Below, one piece after another: positions 26,771 through 35,334 of a stretch of DNA of 64,000 nt. Source of the DNA: Halomonas sp. YLGW01 (GTDB lineage: Bacteria > Pseudomonadota > Gammaproteobacteria > Pseudomonadales > Halomonadaceae); NCBI RefSeq assembly GCF_014840935.1, contig NZ_CP062005.1, positions 2,728,001 through 2,792,000 on the forward strand. The letters are read 5' to 3'. Position 1 is the stretch's first letter; each line of letters starts with the position of its first letter. Made by a program: the position numbers and the translations under genes. The notes beneath the pieces are model-generated. The model saw only the letters and a list, made by a program, of their open reading frames with translations. It was not told the DNA's origin and made no database searches.

Positions 26771-26793
26771 CTCCCCCGGCGCCGCCGGGGGAG
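26771..26793 (+). terminator. First of two tandem terminator hairpins after the BCCT gene
   Basis: CTCCCCCGGC and its exact complement form a 10-bp stem with a 3-base loop starting 8 bases after the BCCT stop. It is followed by a pyrimidine-rich stretch. Confidence 0.65.
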
Positions 26794-26808
26794 CGCTCTG
26801 TCTCTTCG

Positions 26809-26837
26809 CCACGGGCGGCCCATCGGGCCGCCCGTGG
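26809..26837 (+). terminator. Second tandem terminator hairpin after the BCCT gene
   Basis: A perfect 13-bp stem (CCACGGGCGGCCC and complement) with an ATC loop, followed by TCGTTTC. Together with the hairpin at 26771 it separates the BCCT gene from the convergent exonuclease gene. Confidence 0.65.
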
Positions 26838-26959
26838 TCGTTTCGGGGCTCTGATGCAGGGCCCTGGTGCAGGGCTCAGGTTCAGCTCTGCGTCGGGAGG
26901 GGCTTCGGGGCTTTTCTTGGGCAGCCTGGCGGCCGACTCGAGCCGGTGCTCGGGAGGCG

Positions 26960-27688
26960 TCAGTGCCAGAACCGATGCAGCGGCGCCTGAGGATCGAAGT
27001 GGGTCGCCAGCTGGGCCTGGAAGAGCTCCGCGGTGGCCAGGGCATCGACCAGGGCGTGATGCCCCTGATAGGGCGGCAGGCCATAGCGCAGGCGGCTGTC
27101 ATGCAAACGGATCGAGGCCGGCGGCCGACCGATCCAGCGCTTGAAGCGGGCCCAGCGCGACTGGCGGTGCAGCTGCGCCTCCAGCGACATGGTATCGATC
27201 ACCGGAAAGCGCATTCCCTCGCCGCGTCGCGCCTTCACCGCCGCATCCAGGAAGGGCCGCTCGATATGGCGGTAATGCACCACCACCAGCCGCCCGGCCA
27301 GGGCCTCGAACAGCTCATCGAGGATCTCGTCCAGGTCCGGTGCCTCGGCGATCTCGGAGTGGGTGATGCGATGAAAGGTGATGGAGCGCTGGCTCAGCGG
27401 CCGTGGCGGCTTGACGACCCAGTAGCGGCGCCTGGGCAGCTGGATACGCTGCTGGGTAAAGGGCACCAGACCGACGCTGACGATGGCATGACGCCGCTCG
27501 TCGAGGCCGGTGGTCTCCAGGTCCAGCGCCACCAGCGGTACCTCGCCGATCGGCATCGCCGGGTCGAGGTCGTAGGCACCGAAGAAGCGCTTGAGCGCAG
27601 GATCCCGAACCCGACCGGCGCGGTCGGCCAGATAGTCGGGCCAGGCGTTCTGGCCATGATGGGGGGTGCCAAAGGGAAGCTTGTGCAT
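26960..27688 (-). CDS. 3'-5' exonuclease, DEDDh family (DnaQ-like)
   Basis: A 242-residue protein with the three Exo motifs of the DnaQ superfamily: LVALDLETTGLD (ExoI), VVHYRHIERPFLDAA (ExoII) and HHALVDALATAELF (ExoIIIh, H-x4-D). An N-terminal stretch of about 55 residues precedes the domain. It lacks the polymerase-binding tail of true epsilon subunits. It starts 22 bases after the stop of the cNMP/CBS/DUF294 gene, a pairing I have seen repeatedly in proteobacteria. The partner may control nuclease activity, but the function of the pair is not established. Confidence 0.87.
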   Translation of the reverse strand: MHKLPFGTPHHGQNAWPDYLADRAGRVRDPALKRFFGAYDLDPAMPIGEVPLVALDLETTGLDERRHAIVSVGLVPFTQQRIQLPRRRYWVVKPPRPLSQRSITFHRITHSEIAEAPDLDEILDELFEALAGRLVVVHYRHIERPFLDAAVKARRGEGMRFPVIDTMSLEAQLHRQSRWARFKRWIGRPPASIRLHDSRLRYGLPPYQGHHALVDALATAELFQAQLATHFDPQAPLHRFWH

Positions 27689-27710
27689 GAGCCTGCGCCA
27701 GCGTTGGGCC

Positions 27711-29606
27711 CTAGGAGGGCAGGGGATAACGGAACTTCAGGAACTTCTGGGCGTTACTCAGCACCTGGAAGGCATCCTTGAGGTTATGACGCTCGGTGTC
27801 GGAGACGTTTTCCGGTTCGATGTTGTTGTCCGGCTCCCGCTCCTCCTGGATATCGATGACCTGATGACGGATACGCACCATGGAGATGAATTCCAAGGCA
27901 TAGCGGATCCGCTCGCTGGAACGCCCGACCAGCAGCTGCGTCTTGGCGATGTCATCGAGCCGGTCGAAGGAATTCTGCGCCCGTGACCCGCAGGCCAGCG
28001 CATGCACGCGGATCAGGTCCACCAGCGGCGCCGTGCCGCGGCGCTTCAGGTTGATCGAGTTGTTCTGCTTGCCGTCCTTCTCCATCACGAAGGTGCGGAA
28101 GAAGCCCAGGGGCGGCGTACGATTGAGGGCATTGCGCGCCATGGCGGCCAGGAACCGCGGGCTCTGCGAGGCCTGATCGGCGACCAGGTCCTGAAGCTCT
28201 TCGACGAAGTCCTCCTCGCCGTAGACGTGATCCAGATCGAAGAAGATCGAGCTGTGCAGCAGGCGCTCCGGATTGGGGTCCGCGATCCAGTCATGGAAGT
28301 ACTGCTTCCACACCCGCAGTGGCTGCCGCCAGCGTGGGTTGGTGGCCATGATATCGCCCTTGCAGTAGGTATAGCCGCAGGCATCCAGGCCATCGCTGAT
28401 CCGCTGCGCCAGTGCCAGGAAATAGGCGTCGTGGCGCTCGTGATCGAAGCTGTCATCCAGCACCAGGGCATTGTCCTGGTCGGTGACGATGGCCTGCTCG
28501 TTGCGCGCCATCGAGCCCATCACCATGAAGCAGTAGGGCACCGGCGGCGGTCCCAGCTCTTCCTCGGCCAGCTCGATCAGCCGGCGAGTGAAACTGCGGC
28601 CGATGGTGGACAGGGCACTGCCGACCATCTGCGAGTTGGCACCGTCCTCGATCAGGCCGACGAAGCTGCGTCGCACGTCGGCCTCCAGCCGTTCCAGGCC
28701 CTTGAGGCTGCTCTGGCTGTAGATGTTGCCGACCAGATAGAGGCTGCTGTTGGTCTCGTAGCGGATGATGTCGGAAAGGTGCAGCACCCCGACCGGACGG
28801 CGGCGATGCAGCACCGGCAGGTGATGAATATTGTTGCGCAGCATGCACAGCATCGCCTCATGCACCGATTCGTCGGACTGGATGGCGATCAGCTCTCGCG
28901 TCACGACCTCGGCGACCGGCATGGCCGCATCGAGCCCGGCGGCCAGCACTCGGGTACGCAGGTCCTGGTCGGTCAGGATGCCCAGGGTGCGCCACTGCTT
29001 GCCGTCGCCCAACACGAAGGTGCGCGATGAGGCCTCTTCCTCGGCGCTCAGTACCAGCACCGAGGACACGTTCTCATCGCACATGGTGGCGGCGGCCGTC
29101 TGAATGGTGGCGTCGGCCTCGATCATCACCGGCAGACGCGAGATCAGCTTGCGCACCCGGGTCGTCATCATGGTGTTGTCGTGGTGCTGATGGTCCACCG
29201 TCGTCTCTAGTCGCGGGCGCCCCACCTCGACGAAGTCGGCAAACTGCTCGTCCTCGTCGCAGAGACGACGAAACAGCTCGTCGGGGATGAAATAGACCAG
29301 AGTGTCCTCGATCGCCTTGACCGGGAAGCGGACCCGCTGATTCCTGAGCAGGTCGAAGTAGCCGAAGATGTCGCCTTCGCCGAAGCGATTGAACAACTCT
29401 CCGTTGCGCCGGTAGACCTCCACGGCGCCGCTGCGGATGTAGTACAGATCCTTGGTCGGCTGGCCGTCCTCGCAGATCATGGTGCCGGCACGGAAATAGC
29501 CGACCTCGACCGCCGCGGCCACCTCATCGAGCAGGTCATCGCTGAGCGTATCGAAGGGCGGATTGCCCACCATATGCTGGCGGATATCCAACAGTTCCAC
29601 GTCCAT
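27711..29606 (-). CDS. cNMP-binding, CBS and DUF294 nucleotidyltransferase-like signalling protein
   Basis: A 631-residue cytosolic protein. In order: a cyclic-nucleotide-binding domain (about 15-135; GDIFGYFDLLRNQRVRFPVKA), a CBS pair (about 165-295), a GlnD-like nucleotidyltransferase domain (about 330-460; MGSMARNEQAIVTDQDNALVL with the G-S...D-x-D motif) and a DUF294 C-terminal helical domain (about 485-625). The intact G-S and D-x-D residues suggest catalytic ability. Relatives often sit beside acetate/solute symporters and the same exonuclease. It may sense nucleotides and modify a partner, but no target is known. Confidence 0.87.
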   Translation of the reverse strand: MDVELLDIRQHMVGNPPFDTLSDDLLDEVAAAVEVGYFRAGTMICEDGQPTKDLYYIRSGAVEVYRRNGELFNRFGEGDIFGYFDLLRNQRVRFPVKAIEDTLVYFIPDELFRRLCDEDEQFADFVEVGRPRLETTVDHQHHDNTMMTTRVRKLISRLPVMIEADATIQTAAATMCDENVSSVLVLSAEEEASSRTFVLGDGKQWRTLGILTDQDLRTRVLAAGLDAAMPVAEVVTRELIAIQSDESVHEAMLCMLRNNIHHLPVLHRRRPVGVLHLSDIIRYETNSSLYLVGNIYSQSSLKGLERLEADVRRSFVGLIEDGANSQMVGSALSTIGRSFTRRLIELAEEELGPPPVPYCFMVMGSMARNEQAIVTDQDNALVLDDSFDHERHDAYFLALAQRISDGLDACGYTYCKGDIMATNPRWRQPLRVWKQYFHDWIADPNPERLLHSSIFFDLDHVYGEEDFVEELQDLVADQASQSPRFLAAMARNALNRTPPLGFFRTFVMEKDGKQNNSINLKRRGTAPLVDLIRVHALACGSRAQNSFDRLDDIAKTQLLVGRSSERIRYALEFISMVRIRHQVIDIQEEREPDNNIEPENVSDTERHNLKDAFQVLSNAQKFLKFRYPLPS

Positions 29607-29722
29607 GCTCTGCCTCGCCCCGGGGGTCTAGATTGAATAAGGGTATCTTGCAGACTCAAGTCTCCAACGCCCGTCAGGGCCTGTAAAGGGCCGCCCTGCC
29701 CTCTGCCTTCCGGACATGAAGA

Positions 29723-29742
29723 AGGCCACCCGAAGGTGGCCT
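29723..29742 (-). terminator. Hairpin after the DUF4168 gene / upstream of the DUF294 gene
   Basis: AGGCCACC, a CGAA tetraloop and GGTGGCCT form an 8-bp stem. It lies 42 bases beyond the DUF4168 stop on the minus strand and is followed there by TTCTTCATG, giving a weak U-rich tail. Confidence 0.5.
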
Positions 29743-29783
29743 CATCCATGACATGACCGGCGCAAGGTGGCCGGTGTCGGGCA

Positions 29784-30176
29784 TCACTCGGCCGGCTGCT
29801 GGACCATGGCCTGAACCCGCTGCATCAGCGCCGGGTCCTGCTGGATGGCCTGACCGATGGCGTTGAAGGTGCTGACCTCGAGACCGCTGTCCTCGACGAT
29901 GGTGACCATCTCCTCATTGGCCTCCATGCGGATCTTCTGCTTGGCGGCCTCGTCCTCGGCACCCTGCAGACGCTCGGTGTACTCGCGAGACACGCTGGCA
30001 ATTTCCTGGGAGGCATCGGCGAACTGCTGAAGCGTCTCATCGGAGAAATCGGTAGCCGGTGCGGCGGCCTGGGCTTGTGCCGCCTCGGCGGCGGCGTCTT
30101 CCTGCGCCATGGCAGGAGTGGACAGGATACCGGCGCTCAGCAGCGCGGCCGTCAGCAGGGCAGTCAGGCGTTGCAT
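29784..30176 (-). CDS. DUF4168 domain protein, exported
   Basis: A 130-residue protein with a clear Sec signal peptide (MQRLTALLTAALLSAGILST...AMAQ) and an Ala/Gln/Glu-rich linker. A helical DUF4168 domain follows (about 45-128; FSDETLQQFADASQEIASVSREYTERL and FNAIGQAIQQDPALMQRVQ). Likely periplasmic. Its function is unknown in any organism I can name. It stands alone, with hairpins on both sides. Related exported helical proteins are common in halophiles and salt-tolerant bacteria, which does not by itself show a stress role. Confidence 0.8.
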   Translation of the reverse strand: MQRLTALLTAALLSAGILSTPAMAQEDAAAEAAQAQAAAPATDFSDETLQQFADASQEIASVSREYTERLQGAEDEAAKQKIRMEANEEMVTIVEDSGLEVSTFNAIGQAIQQDPALMQRVQAMVQQPAE

Positions 30177-30344
30177 CTAGAAATACCTCCAGGGAAATGC
30201 TGTGGATGTGGCCCCCATGGGACGACAGGGGGCCGGTGGCGTTCAACTGTTCCATGTAATGATTTGCAACAACAGGCATCCACCACCAAAGGCGCCGCAA
30301 CGACACATGGCCGGGTACAGGGCCCGGCCACCCTTCGCTGCGGG

Positions 30345-30366
30345 TCGCCAGGCCGCCGCCTGGCGA
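30345..30366 (-). terminator. Possible terminator after the fused TRAP permease gene
   Basis: TCGCCAGGC, CGCC and GCCTGGCGA form a perfect 9-bp stem 55 bases past the permease stop on the minus strand. There is no T-run, so this is a weak call. Confidence 0.4.
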
Positions 30367-30393
30367 GGATCATCGAGGCACTGAGTCATAGTT

Positions 30394-30431
30394 CTTAGCC
30401 ATAGCGCTTAGCCATAGCGCTTAGCCATAGG
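30394..30431. repeat. 13-bp tandem repeat spanning the TRAP permease stop codon
   Basis: The unit CTTAGCCATAGCG occurs at 30394 and 30407, with a third nearly complete copy at 30420. Read on the minus strand each copy contains TAA. Because 13 is not a multiple of three, the three TAA codons (at 30421, 30408 and 30395) fall in all three reading frames. Confidence 0.85.
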
Positions 30432-32625
30432 CCAGGTTGGGCAACCAGGTGACCAGGGCCGGGAAGAGGATGACCAGCAGCAGCCCCAGCGCCTGGATGC
30501 CGAGGAACGGAAAGGACGAGCGGAAGATCTGCGCCATGGTGATGTGCGGCGGACACACCCCCTTGATGTAGAACAGCGCATAGCCGAAGGGCGGGCTCAG
30601 GAAAGACATCTGCATGTTGACCAGGTAGATGACGCCGAACCACAGCGAGACATCCGCCGGAGCCACCCCGGGCAGGCCGAACACGCCATCGAAGGAGAGC
30701 CCCTGGATCAGCGGCACGAAGATCGGCACGGCCAGCAGCAGGATGCCGACCCAGTCGAGGAACATGCCCAGCGCCACCAGCAGCACCATCATCAGCGCCA
30801 GCACCGCATAGGGGCCGAGGCCGGCGCCGGAGATCAGTTCCTGCACGAAGGTCTGCCCCCCCTGCAGGATATAGAAGCCGACGAAGATGCTGGCCCCGAA
30901 GATGATCCACATCACCATCGCCGAGGCGACCAGGGTGGTCATGCAGGCGGCATGCAGGTTCGGCCAGGTCAGGCGCCGATGCATGGCGGCCACGATCAGG
31001 GAGCCGAAGGTGCCGACGCCGGCCGCCTCCACCGGCGTGGCGATGCCGGTGAAGATGATGCCGAGCACCAGGATCACCAGGATGATCGGCGCCAGCATGT
31101 TGCGCAGCAGGCGCAGCTTCTCCTGCATGTCGACCCGGTCCTCGACCGGCATCGGCGGCGCCAGCTCGATATTCAGGGTGCCGCGCAGCCAGCAGTAGAA
31201 ACCGTACATGAAGGCCAGTAGCAGGCCGGGAATCAGCGAGCCCAGGTACAGCTCGCCCACCGACTGCTGGGCGATGACGCCGTAGATGATGGCAAGGATC
31301 GACGGCGGGATCAGAATCCCGAGCGTCCCTCCCGCCATAATCGAGCCGATGGCGATCTCCGGGTTGTAGTTTCGCTTGAGCATCGCCGGCAGGGCGATCA
31401 GCCCCATGGTAACCACGGCGGCCCCGATGACGCCCACCATGGCGGCCAGCAGGGTAGAGGCGATGACGGTGGCGATGGCCAGCCCCGCCTTCAGCCCGCC
31501 CATCCACTTGTAGACGACGTCGAATAGCTCCTCGATGATGCCGGCCTTCTCCAGGACCGAGGCCATGAAGATGAACAGTGGAATGGCCGACAGCTGGTAG
31601 TTGGTCATCATCGGGAAGATGCGTGACGGCATCAGGTTCAACATGAACTGATCGCCGACCAGATAGAGGAAGACCACCCCCAGGCCACCGGTGACGAAGG
31701 CCAGCGGCAGGCCCGCTACCAGCACCACCATCAGGGCACCAAACATCACCAGCGTCAGGCTACCGATGCCGACGGTGCTCAGGCTATTCTCTAGGCTGAA
31801 CGGCAGGCTTTCATAGTCGGTCACCGCGACGTTGACCATCTCGAACAGGGTCCAGCCTCCCAGGAGCACGGCGAGCAGCAGCATCACCCGGGCGAAGGTG
31901 CGACTGCCTTGGTGCAGCCGCCAGTGATGGCGCAGGGACTGAACGTCACGGATCAGCTGGCCGAAGCCCTGCAGCAGCAGCAGCAAGGCACCGAAGAAGA
32001 GCATGAACTTGACCGGGTAGAACTGGATCGCCCATTCGGTGAAGGAGGTCTCGTTGGCATAGCTCGAGCCGAAGAAGTACTCATCGCTCACCGACTGGGA
32101 GAAGAACTTCCAGCCGGTCACCATCAGGGCGATGGTGAAGATGAAGAAGAACACCGAGGTCATCACGTCCAGCGCCGCCTTGTTCACCGGCCTGGCGCGC
32201 TGGTAGAGGATATCGACGCGCACATGCCCGCCCTCGCGCAGGGCAAAGGCACCCGCCACCAGGTACTGCATGCCGAACATCAGCGTCATCGACTCGTGCA
32301 CCCAGTTGGTCGGCGAGTTGAAGGCATAGCGCAGCAGCACCTCGTAGGCGAAAGCGAAGGGTGCAATCAGCGCCCAGTAGGCCACATAGCGCCCGGAAAA
32401 CCCGGACAGCCGGTCGACGAGTGTCGTGAACAGGTTGCCGGGGGGCCGGTAGGGGATATCGCCCCCTTGTCCTTCTCCGGCGGGCACTTCGGCGGTGTCC
32501 CCGCCATCGACGCGGGCCCCGCGGCGGAAGCTGCGGTCGACGAAGAACATCACCACCAGTGGCAGCAACCCAAGCACCGACCAGTAGAGCCAGTGCGGCA
32601 GGACAAAATTGATCTCAAGAGTCAT
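30421..32625 (-). CDS. TRAP transporter with fused small and large membrane subunits (DctQM)
   Basis: A 734-residue fusion. Residues about 1-30 are an extra helix, about 65-215 are DctQ-like (LLRYAFNSPTNWVHESMTLMFG, GHVRVDILY) and about 270-730 are DctM-like (IPLFIFMASVLEKAGI, ATVIASTLLAAMVGVIGAAVVTMGLIALP, MQMSFLSPPFGYALFYIKG). ATG at 32625 is chosen because GGAGG lies 7 bases before it. A GTG two codons earlier overlaps that site. It serves the receptor encoded upstream at 33927-32773. Fused QM permeases occur in the TakP/FcbT-like TRAP branch that handles oxo acids or aromatic acids. Confidence 0.9.
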   Translation of the reverse strand: MTLEINFVLPHWLYWSVLGLLPLVVMFFVDRSFRRGARVDGGDTAEVPAGEGQGGDIPYRPPGNLFTTLVDRLSGFSGRYVAYWALIAPFAFAYEVLLRYAFNSPTNWVHESMTLMFGMQYLVAGAFALREGGHVRVDILYQRARPVNKAALDVMTSVFFFIFTIALMVTGWKFFSQSVSDEYFFGSSYANETSFTEWAIQFYPVKFMLFFGALLLLLQGFGQLIRDVQSLRHHWRLHQGSRTFARVMLLLAVLLGGWTLFEMVNVAVTDYESLPFSLENSLSTVGIGSLTLVMFGALMVVLVAGLPLAFVTGGLGVVFLYLVGDQFMLNLMPSRIFPMMTNYQLSAIPLFIFMASVLEKAGIIEELFDVVYKWMGGLKAGLAIATVIASTLLAAMVGVIGAAVVTMGLIALPAMLKRNYNPEIAIGSIMAGGTLGILIPPSILAIIYGVIAQQSVGELYLGSLIPGLLLAFMYGFYCWLRGTLNIELAPPMPVEDRVDMQEKLRLLRNMLAPIILVILVLGIIFTGIATPVEAAGVGTFGSLIVAAMHRRLTWPNLHAACMTTLVASAMVMWIIFGASIFVGFYILQGGQTFVQELISGAGLGPYAVLALMMVLLVALGMFLDWVGILLLAVPIFVPLIQGLSFDGVFGLPGVAPADVSLWFGVIYLVNMQMSFLSPPFGYALFYIKGVCPPHITMAQIFRSSFPFLGIQALGLLLVILFPALVTWLPNLAYG

Positions 32626-32772
32626 GGGCACTCCTCCGCGATACCATCAGCTCCCGCCGATGGCAACGGAACATCGAGTCTAGGGGATGCGGGACAGACA
32701 GTGATCCTTCTCCCCATGCCGGATGGTGCGGCCCGCAGATCACAACACCCGGCATGGTGGGGCAGACCAGGC

Positions 32773-33927
32773 TTACAGGTTGAGCTCGTAGTCCTTGATG
32801 TCTTCCGGCGTGATCAGCGCCACCGCCGGATCCATCATGGTGTCCAGATGCGCCTTGAAGAGACGAGCCGCGTCCTTGTCCTTGTTGGCCCACTTGAACC
32901 ACAGCGGCACGGCAATCTCACGGAAGCGGTCGGCATCGTTTTCCGTGAGGTGGATGACCTCGACGCCCTTCTCCTTGTACTTCGGCCAGGCCTCGGCGTT
33001 GGCCTTCTGGATCGCCGCGTAGTGCTCCCGGGAGTAGGCGGCCACCAGGTCGTGCATCAGATCCTGGACCTGGGGAGACATGCGTTCGAACACGCGGCGG
33101 TTGACCGAGATATCCATGAGGTCGACCGCCTGGTGCAGGCAGGGCGTGGAGGGCGGGCCCATGATGATGTAGTCGGCGACTTGCCAGAACCCCAGCTCGT
33201 AGTTGTTGGCCGCGCCCGTGTAGTCGGCGGCGTCGATGGTGCCCTTCTCCAGCGCCGGATACACCTCGGAGCCTGGCAGCAGGGTGGTGCGAGCGCCGGC
33301 CGCGGCGAAGGTCTCGGCAACGATGCCACCCGGCATGCGCAGCTTGATCCCCTGGAAGTCATCGAAGCTGCGCAACGGTTTCTTGGAGTGGATCAGGTTC
33401 ATGTCATGGTGGACATAGCCCAGCAGCTCCTGGCCCTGCTTGCGGTACAGGTCCTTGGCGAGGTCGAAACCTCCGTAGGCACCGAACATGATGTCCCACT
33501 GATGGGGCATCGACAGGCCCATCGGATAGGCGGTCAGGAACACGCCGGCGGGCATCTTGCCCGGCCAGTAGACGGTGAACCAGTTCTGCCCATCCAGTAC
33601 GCCGTTACGCACCGCATCGGCGACCTCGAAGGCACCGGCCACGGCCCCCGCAGGGAAGGGCTCGATGCTCACTTCACCGCTGGTCGCCTCGACGACCCCC
33701 TTGGCCCACTCCTCGAAGATGCGATAACCCGGGGTGCCCGGCGGCCAGGAAGACTGCATGCGAATGCGAATCCCCTCCTGTGCCTGGGTATTGCCGATCC
33801 AGGGGGCCGCCGCGGCGGCGGCGGAACCGAGCGCAGCCGTCTTCAGGAAGCTACGGCGACTGGCCGGGACGCTGGTAAAGGTGTCGGCCGATGAGGCGCG
33901 GCGAGAAGAATGCTTGTCGTCTTGCAT
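32773..33927 (-). CDS. TRAP transporter substrate-binding protein (TakP-like)
   Basis: A 384-residue periplasmic receptor with a long hydrophilic leader and a twin-arginine signal (ASRRSFLKTAALGSAAAAAAP). The mature part reads MQSSWPPGTPGYRIFEEWA and GIKLRMPGGIVAETFAAAG, the latter being the family ligand-arginine segment. The length and the paired fused permease fit the TakP-like branch (2-oxo acids and similar). The ligand is not proven. AGGAG lies 8 bases before the ATG. A 147-base gap separates it from the permease gene. Confidence 0.89.
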   Translation of the reverse strand: MQDDKHSSRRASSADTFTSVPASRRSFLKTAALGSAAAAAAPWIGNTQAQEGIRIRMQSSWPPGTPGYRIFEEWAKGVVEATSGEVSIEPFPAGAVAGAFEVADAVRNGVLDGQNWFTVYWPGKMPAGVFLTAYPMGLSMPHQWDIMFGAYGGFDLAKDLYRKQGQELLGYVHHDMNLIHSKKPLRSFDDFQGIKLRMPGGIVAETFAAAGARTTLLPGSEVYPALEKGTIDAADYTGAANNYELGFWQVADYIIMGPPSTPCLHQAVDLMDISVNRRVFERMSPQVQDLMHDLVAAYSREHYAAIQKANAEAWPKYKEKGVEVIHLTENDADRFREIAVPLWFKWANKDKDAARLFKAHLDTMMDPAVALITPEDIKDYELNL

Positions 33928-34538
33928 GGCATGAACTCCTGAGATGGCCTCCCGCCCCGGACGGGCGAGATGGAGCGCTTGTTGTTATGGATATCCATGG
34001 TTCTCGTCTGGAGACGAGACACGCCGATCGGCGGGATCATCGGGCCTCGAGGCCAATACCGCCGTCGCTCTCTTACGCTTTCAAGCTAGCGAATATCGAC
34101 AGTCTCGCCATAGCGCCATAAAACATTACATAAACGCTCATGATCGTTAGGATTGGTTCGACCATTGCGCCAGGCATCGCCAGCACAGGGAAGTTGGAAA
34201 TCTTTTCCGGTATGAAACCCTCGAGGAGCCGCCCCTTCCTACGACCAAAAGACGAGGGCAGACAGGGTCCGCTGATGGCCTCGACGCCAGTGGCCGACCG
34301 GCAGGGAGCGAGTCTCACCGGTGCAGGAAGGCGAGCAAGCGGCTGGGGAATGCAAGCTGTCGTGGAGCGAAAGAATGAAAGAAGAGGGTCCCGACATCAA
34401 GTCGCCGGACAGATTGCCGATTAACCATCTCAGCGGTCTGCTTCCCGCAGGCCTGCGCGACTCGAGCCCGCCCTGCCCAGAGACACTTCATGCCTGTGCC
34501 GTGATGCCAGGCCGATCCATGCCGACAAGGATGACAAG
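33928..34538. promoter_or_regulatory. 611-base divergent region, TRAP receptor / EAL gene
   Basis: No gene is supported. A strong inverted repeat at 34002-34019 (TCTCGTCT, GG, AGACGAGA) lies about 75 bases before the TRAP receptor start and could be an operator. The stretch 34070-34160 is AT-rich and the likeliest promoter area for either direction. The 34300-34538 part is ordinary GC-rich sequence. Confidence 0.45.
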
Positions 34539-35324
34539 ATGGCAAGATGCGCGAGACATGACCACGCCTGTGGCCGCTGCGACACGCCCCTCCCCTTCGA
34601 CTTCACGATGGCCTTCCAGCCGATTGTCGACCTGGAGGCCGGGGGCATCCGCGCCTATGAGGCCCTGGTACGTGGTCCTCAGGGCGAGTCGGCGGGCAGC
34701 GTGATCAACCAGGTCACGGACAGGCTCATGTATCGCTTCGACCAGGCCTGCCGGGTCAAGGCCATCGAACTGGCCAGCCACCTGGGCATGCGTGAGCCGC
34801 TGTCGATCAACTTCCTGCCCAATGCCGTCTACGAGCCGGAGGCCTGCATTCAGGCGACCCTGGAGGTCTGCGAGCGGGTGGGCTGGCCCATCGAGCGCAT
34901 CAACTTCGAGATCACCGAGACCGAACGGGTCAAGGATCGCCAGCACCTGCGCAGTATCATCGATGCCTATCGGGCGATGGGATTCACCACGGCGCTGGAT
35001 GACTTCGGCACCGGCTATGCCAACCTCGATCTGCTCACCGACCTGCAGCCGGATACCCTCAAGCTCGATCGGGAACTGGTGCGCGACTGCGATCGGGATC
35101 GGCGCCGTCAGGCCATCGTGCGGGGGGTGATCAGATTGGCCGCCGAGCTCGAGATCCAGCTGGTGGCCGAGGGCATCGAGCGGGAGGCGGAGGCGTTATG
35201 GCTGCGCGATCAGGGTATATTCCTCCAGCAGGGCTTCTTCTTCGCCCGGCCCGCCCTGGAAGCCTTGCATCCACAACTCGCCGAGCGCCTGACGCCCTAT
35301 CGCCGGACCGCCTCCCACTCCTGA
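34539..35324 (+). CDS. EAL domain protein, predicted c-di-GMP phosphodiesterase
   Basis: A 261-residue cytosolic protein that is almost entirely an EAL domain (about 20-250). Residues needed for catalysis all appear present: EALVRG (E41), N91 in INFLPN, E124 in NFEITE, D154-D155 in DDFGTGY, K175 in LKLD, E211 in AEGIE and the final QQGFFFARP. It should hydrolyse c-di-GMP to pGpG. The first 14 residues carry a compact Cys/His cluster (C4, H7, H9, C11, C14) that could bind metal. AAGG precedes the ATG by 9 bases. The cyclase gene follows after 10 bases. Confidence 0.88.
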   Translation: MARCARHDHACGRCDTPLPFDFTMAFQPIVDLEAGGIRAYEALVRGPQGESAGSVINQVTDRLMYRFDQACRVKAIELASHLGMREPLSINFLPNAVYEPEACIQATLEVCERVGWPIERINFEITETERVKDRQHLRSIIDAYRAMGFTTALDDFGTGYANLDLLTDLQPDTLKLDRELVRDCDRDRRRQAIVRGVIRLAAELEIQLVAEGIEREAEALWLRDQGIFLQQGFFFARPALEALHPQLAERLTPYRRTASHS

Positions 35325-35334
35325 AAGGAACCGC

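Noticed and set aside
31909-33894. Open frame of 661 codons opposite the TRAP genes
   Set aside because: Antisense to two well-supported genes and no recognisable domain.
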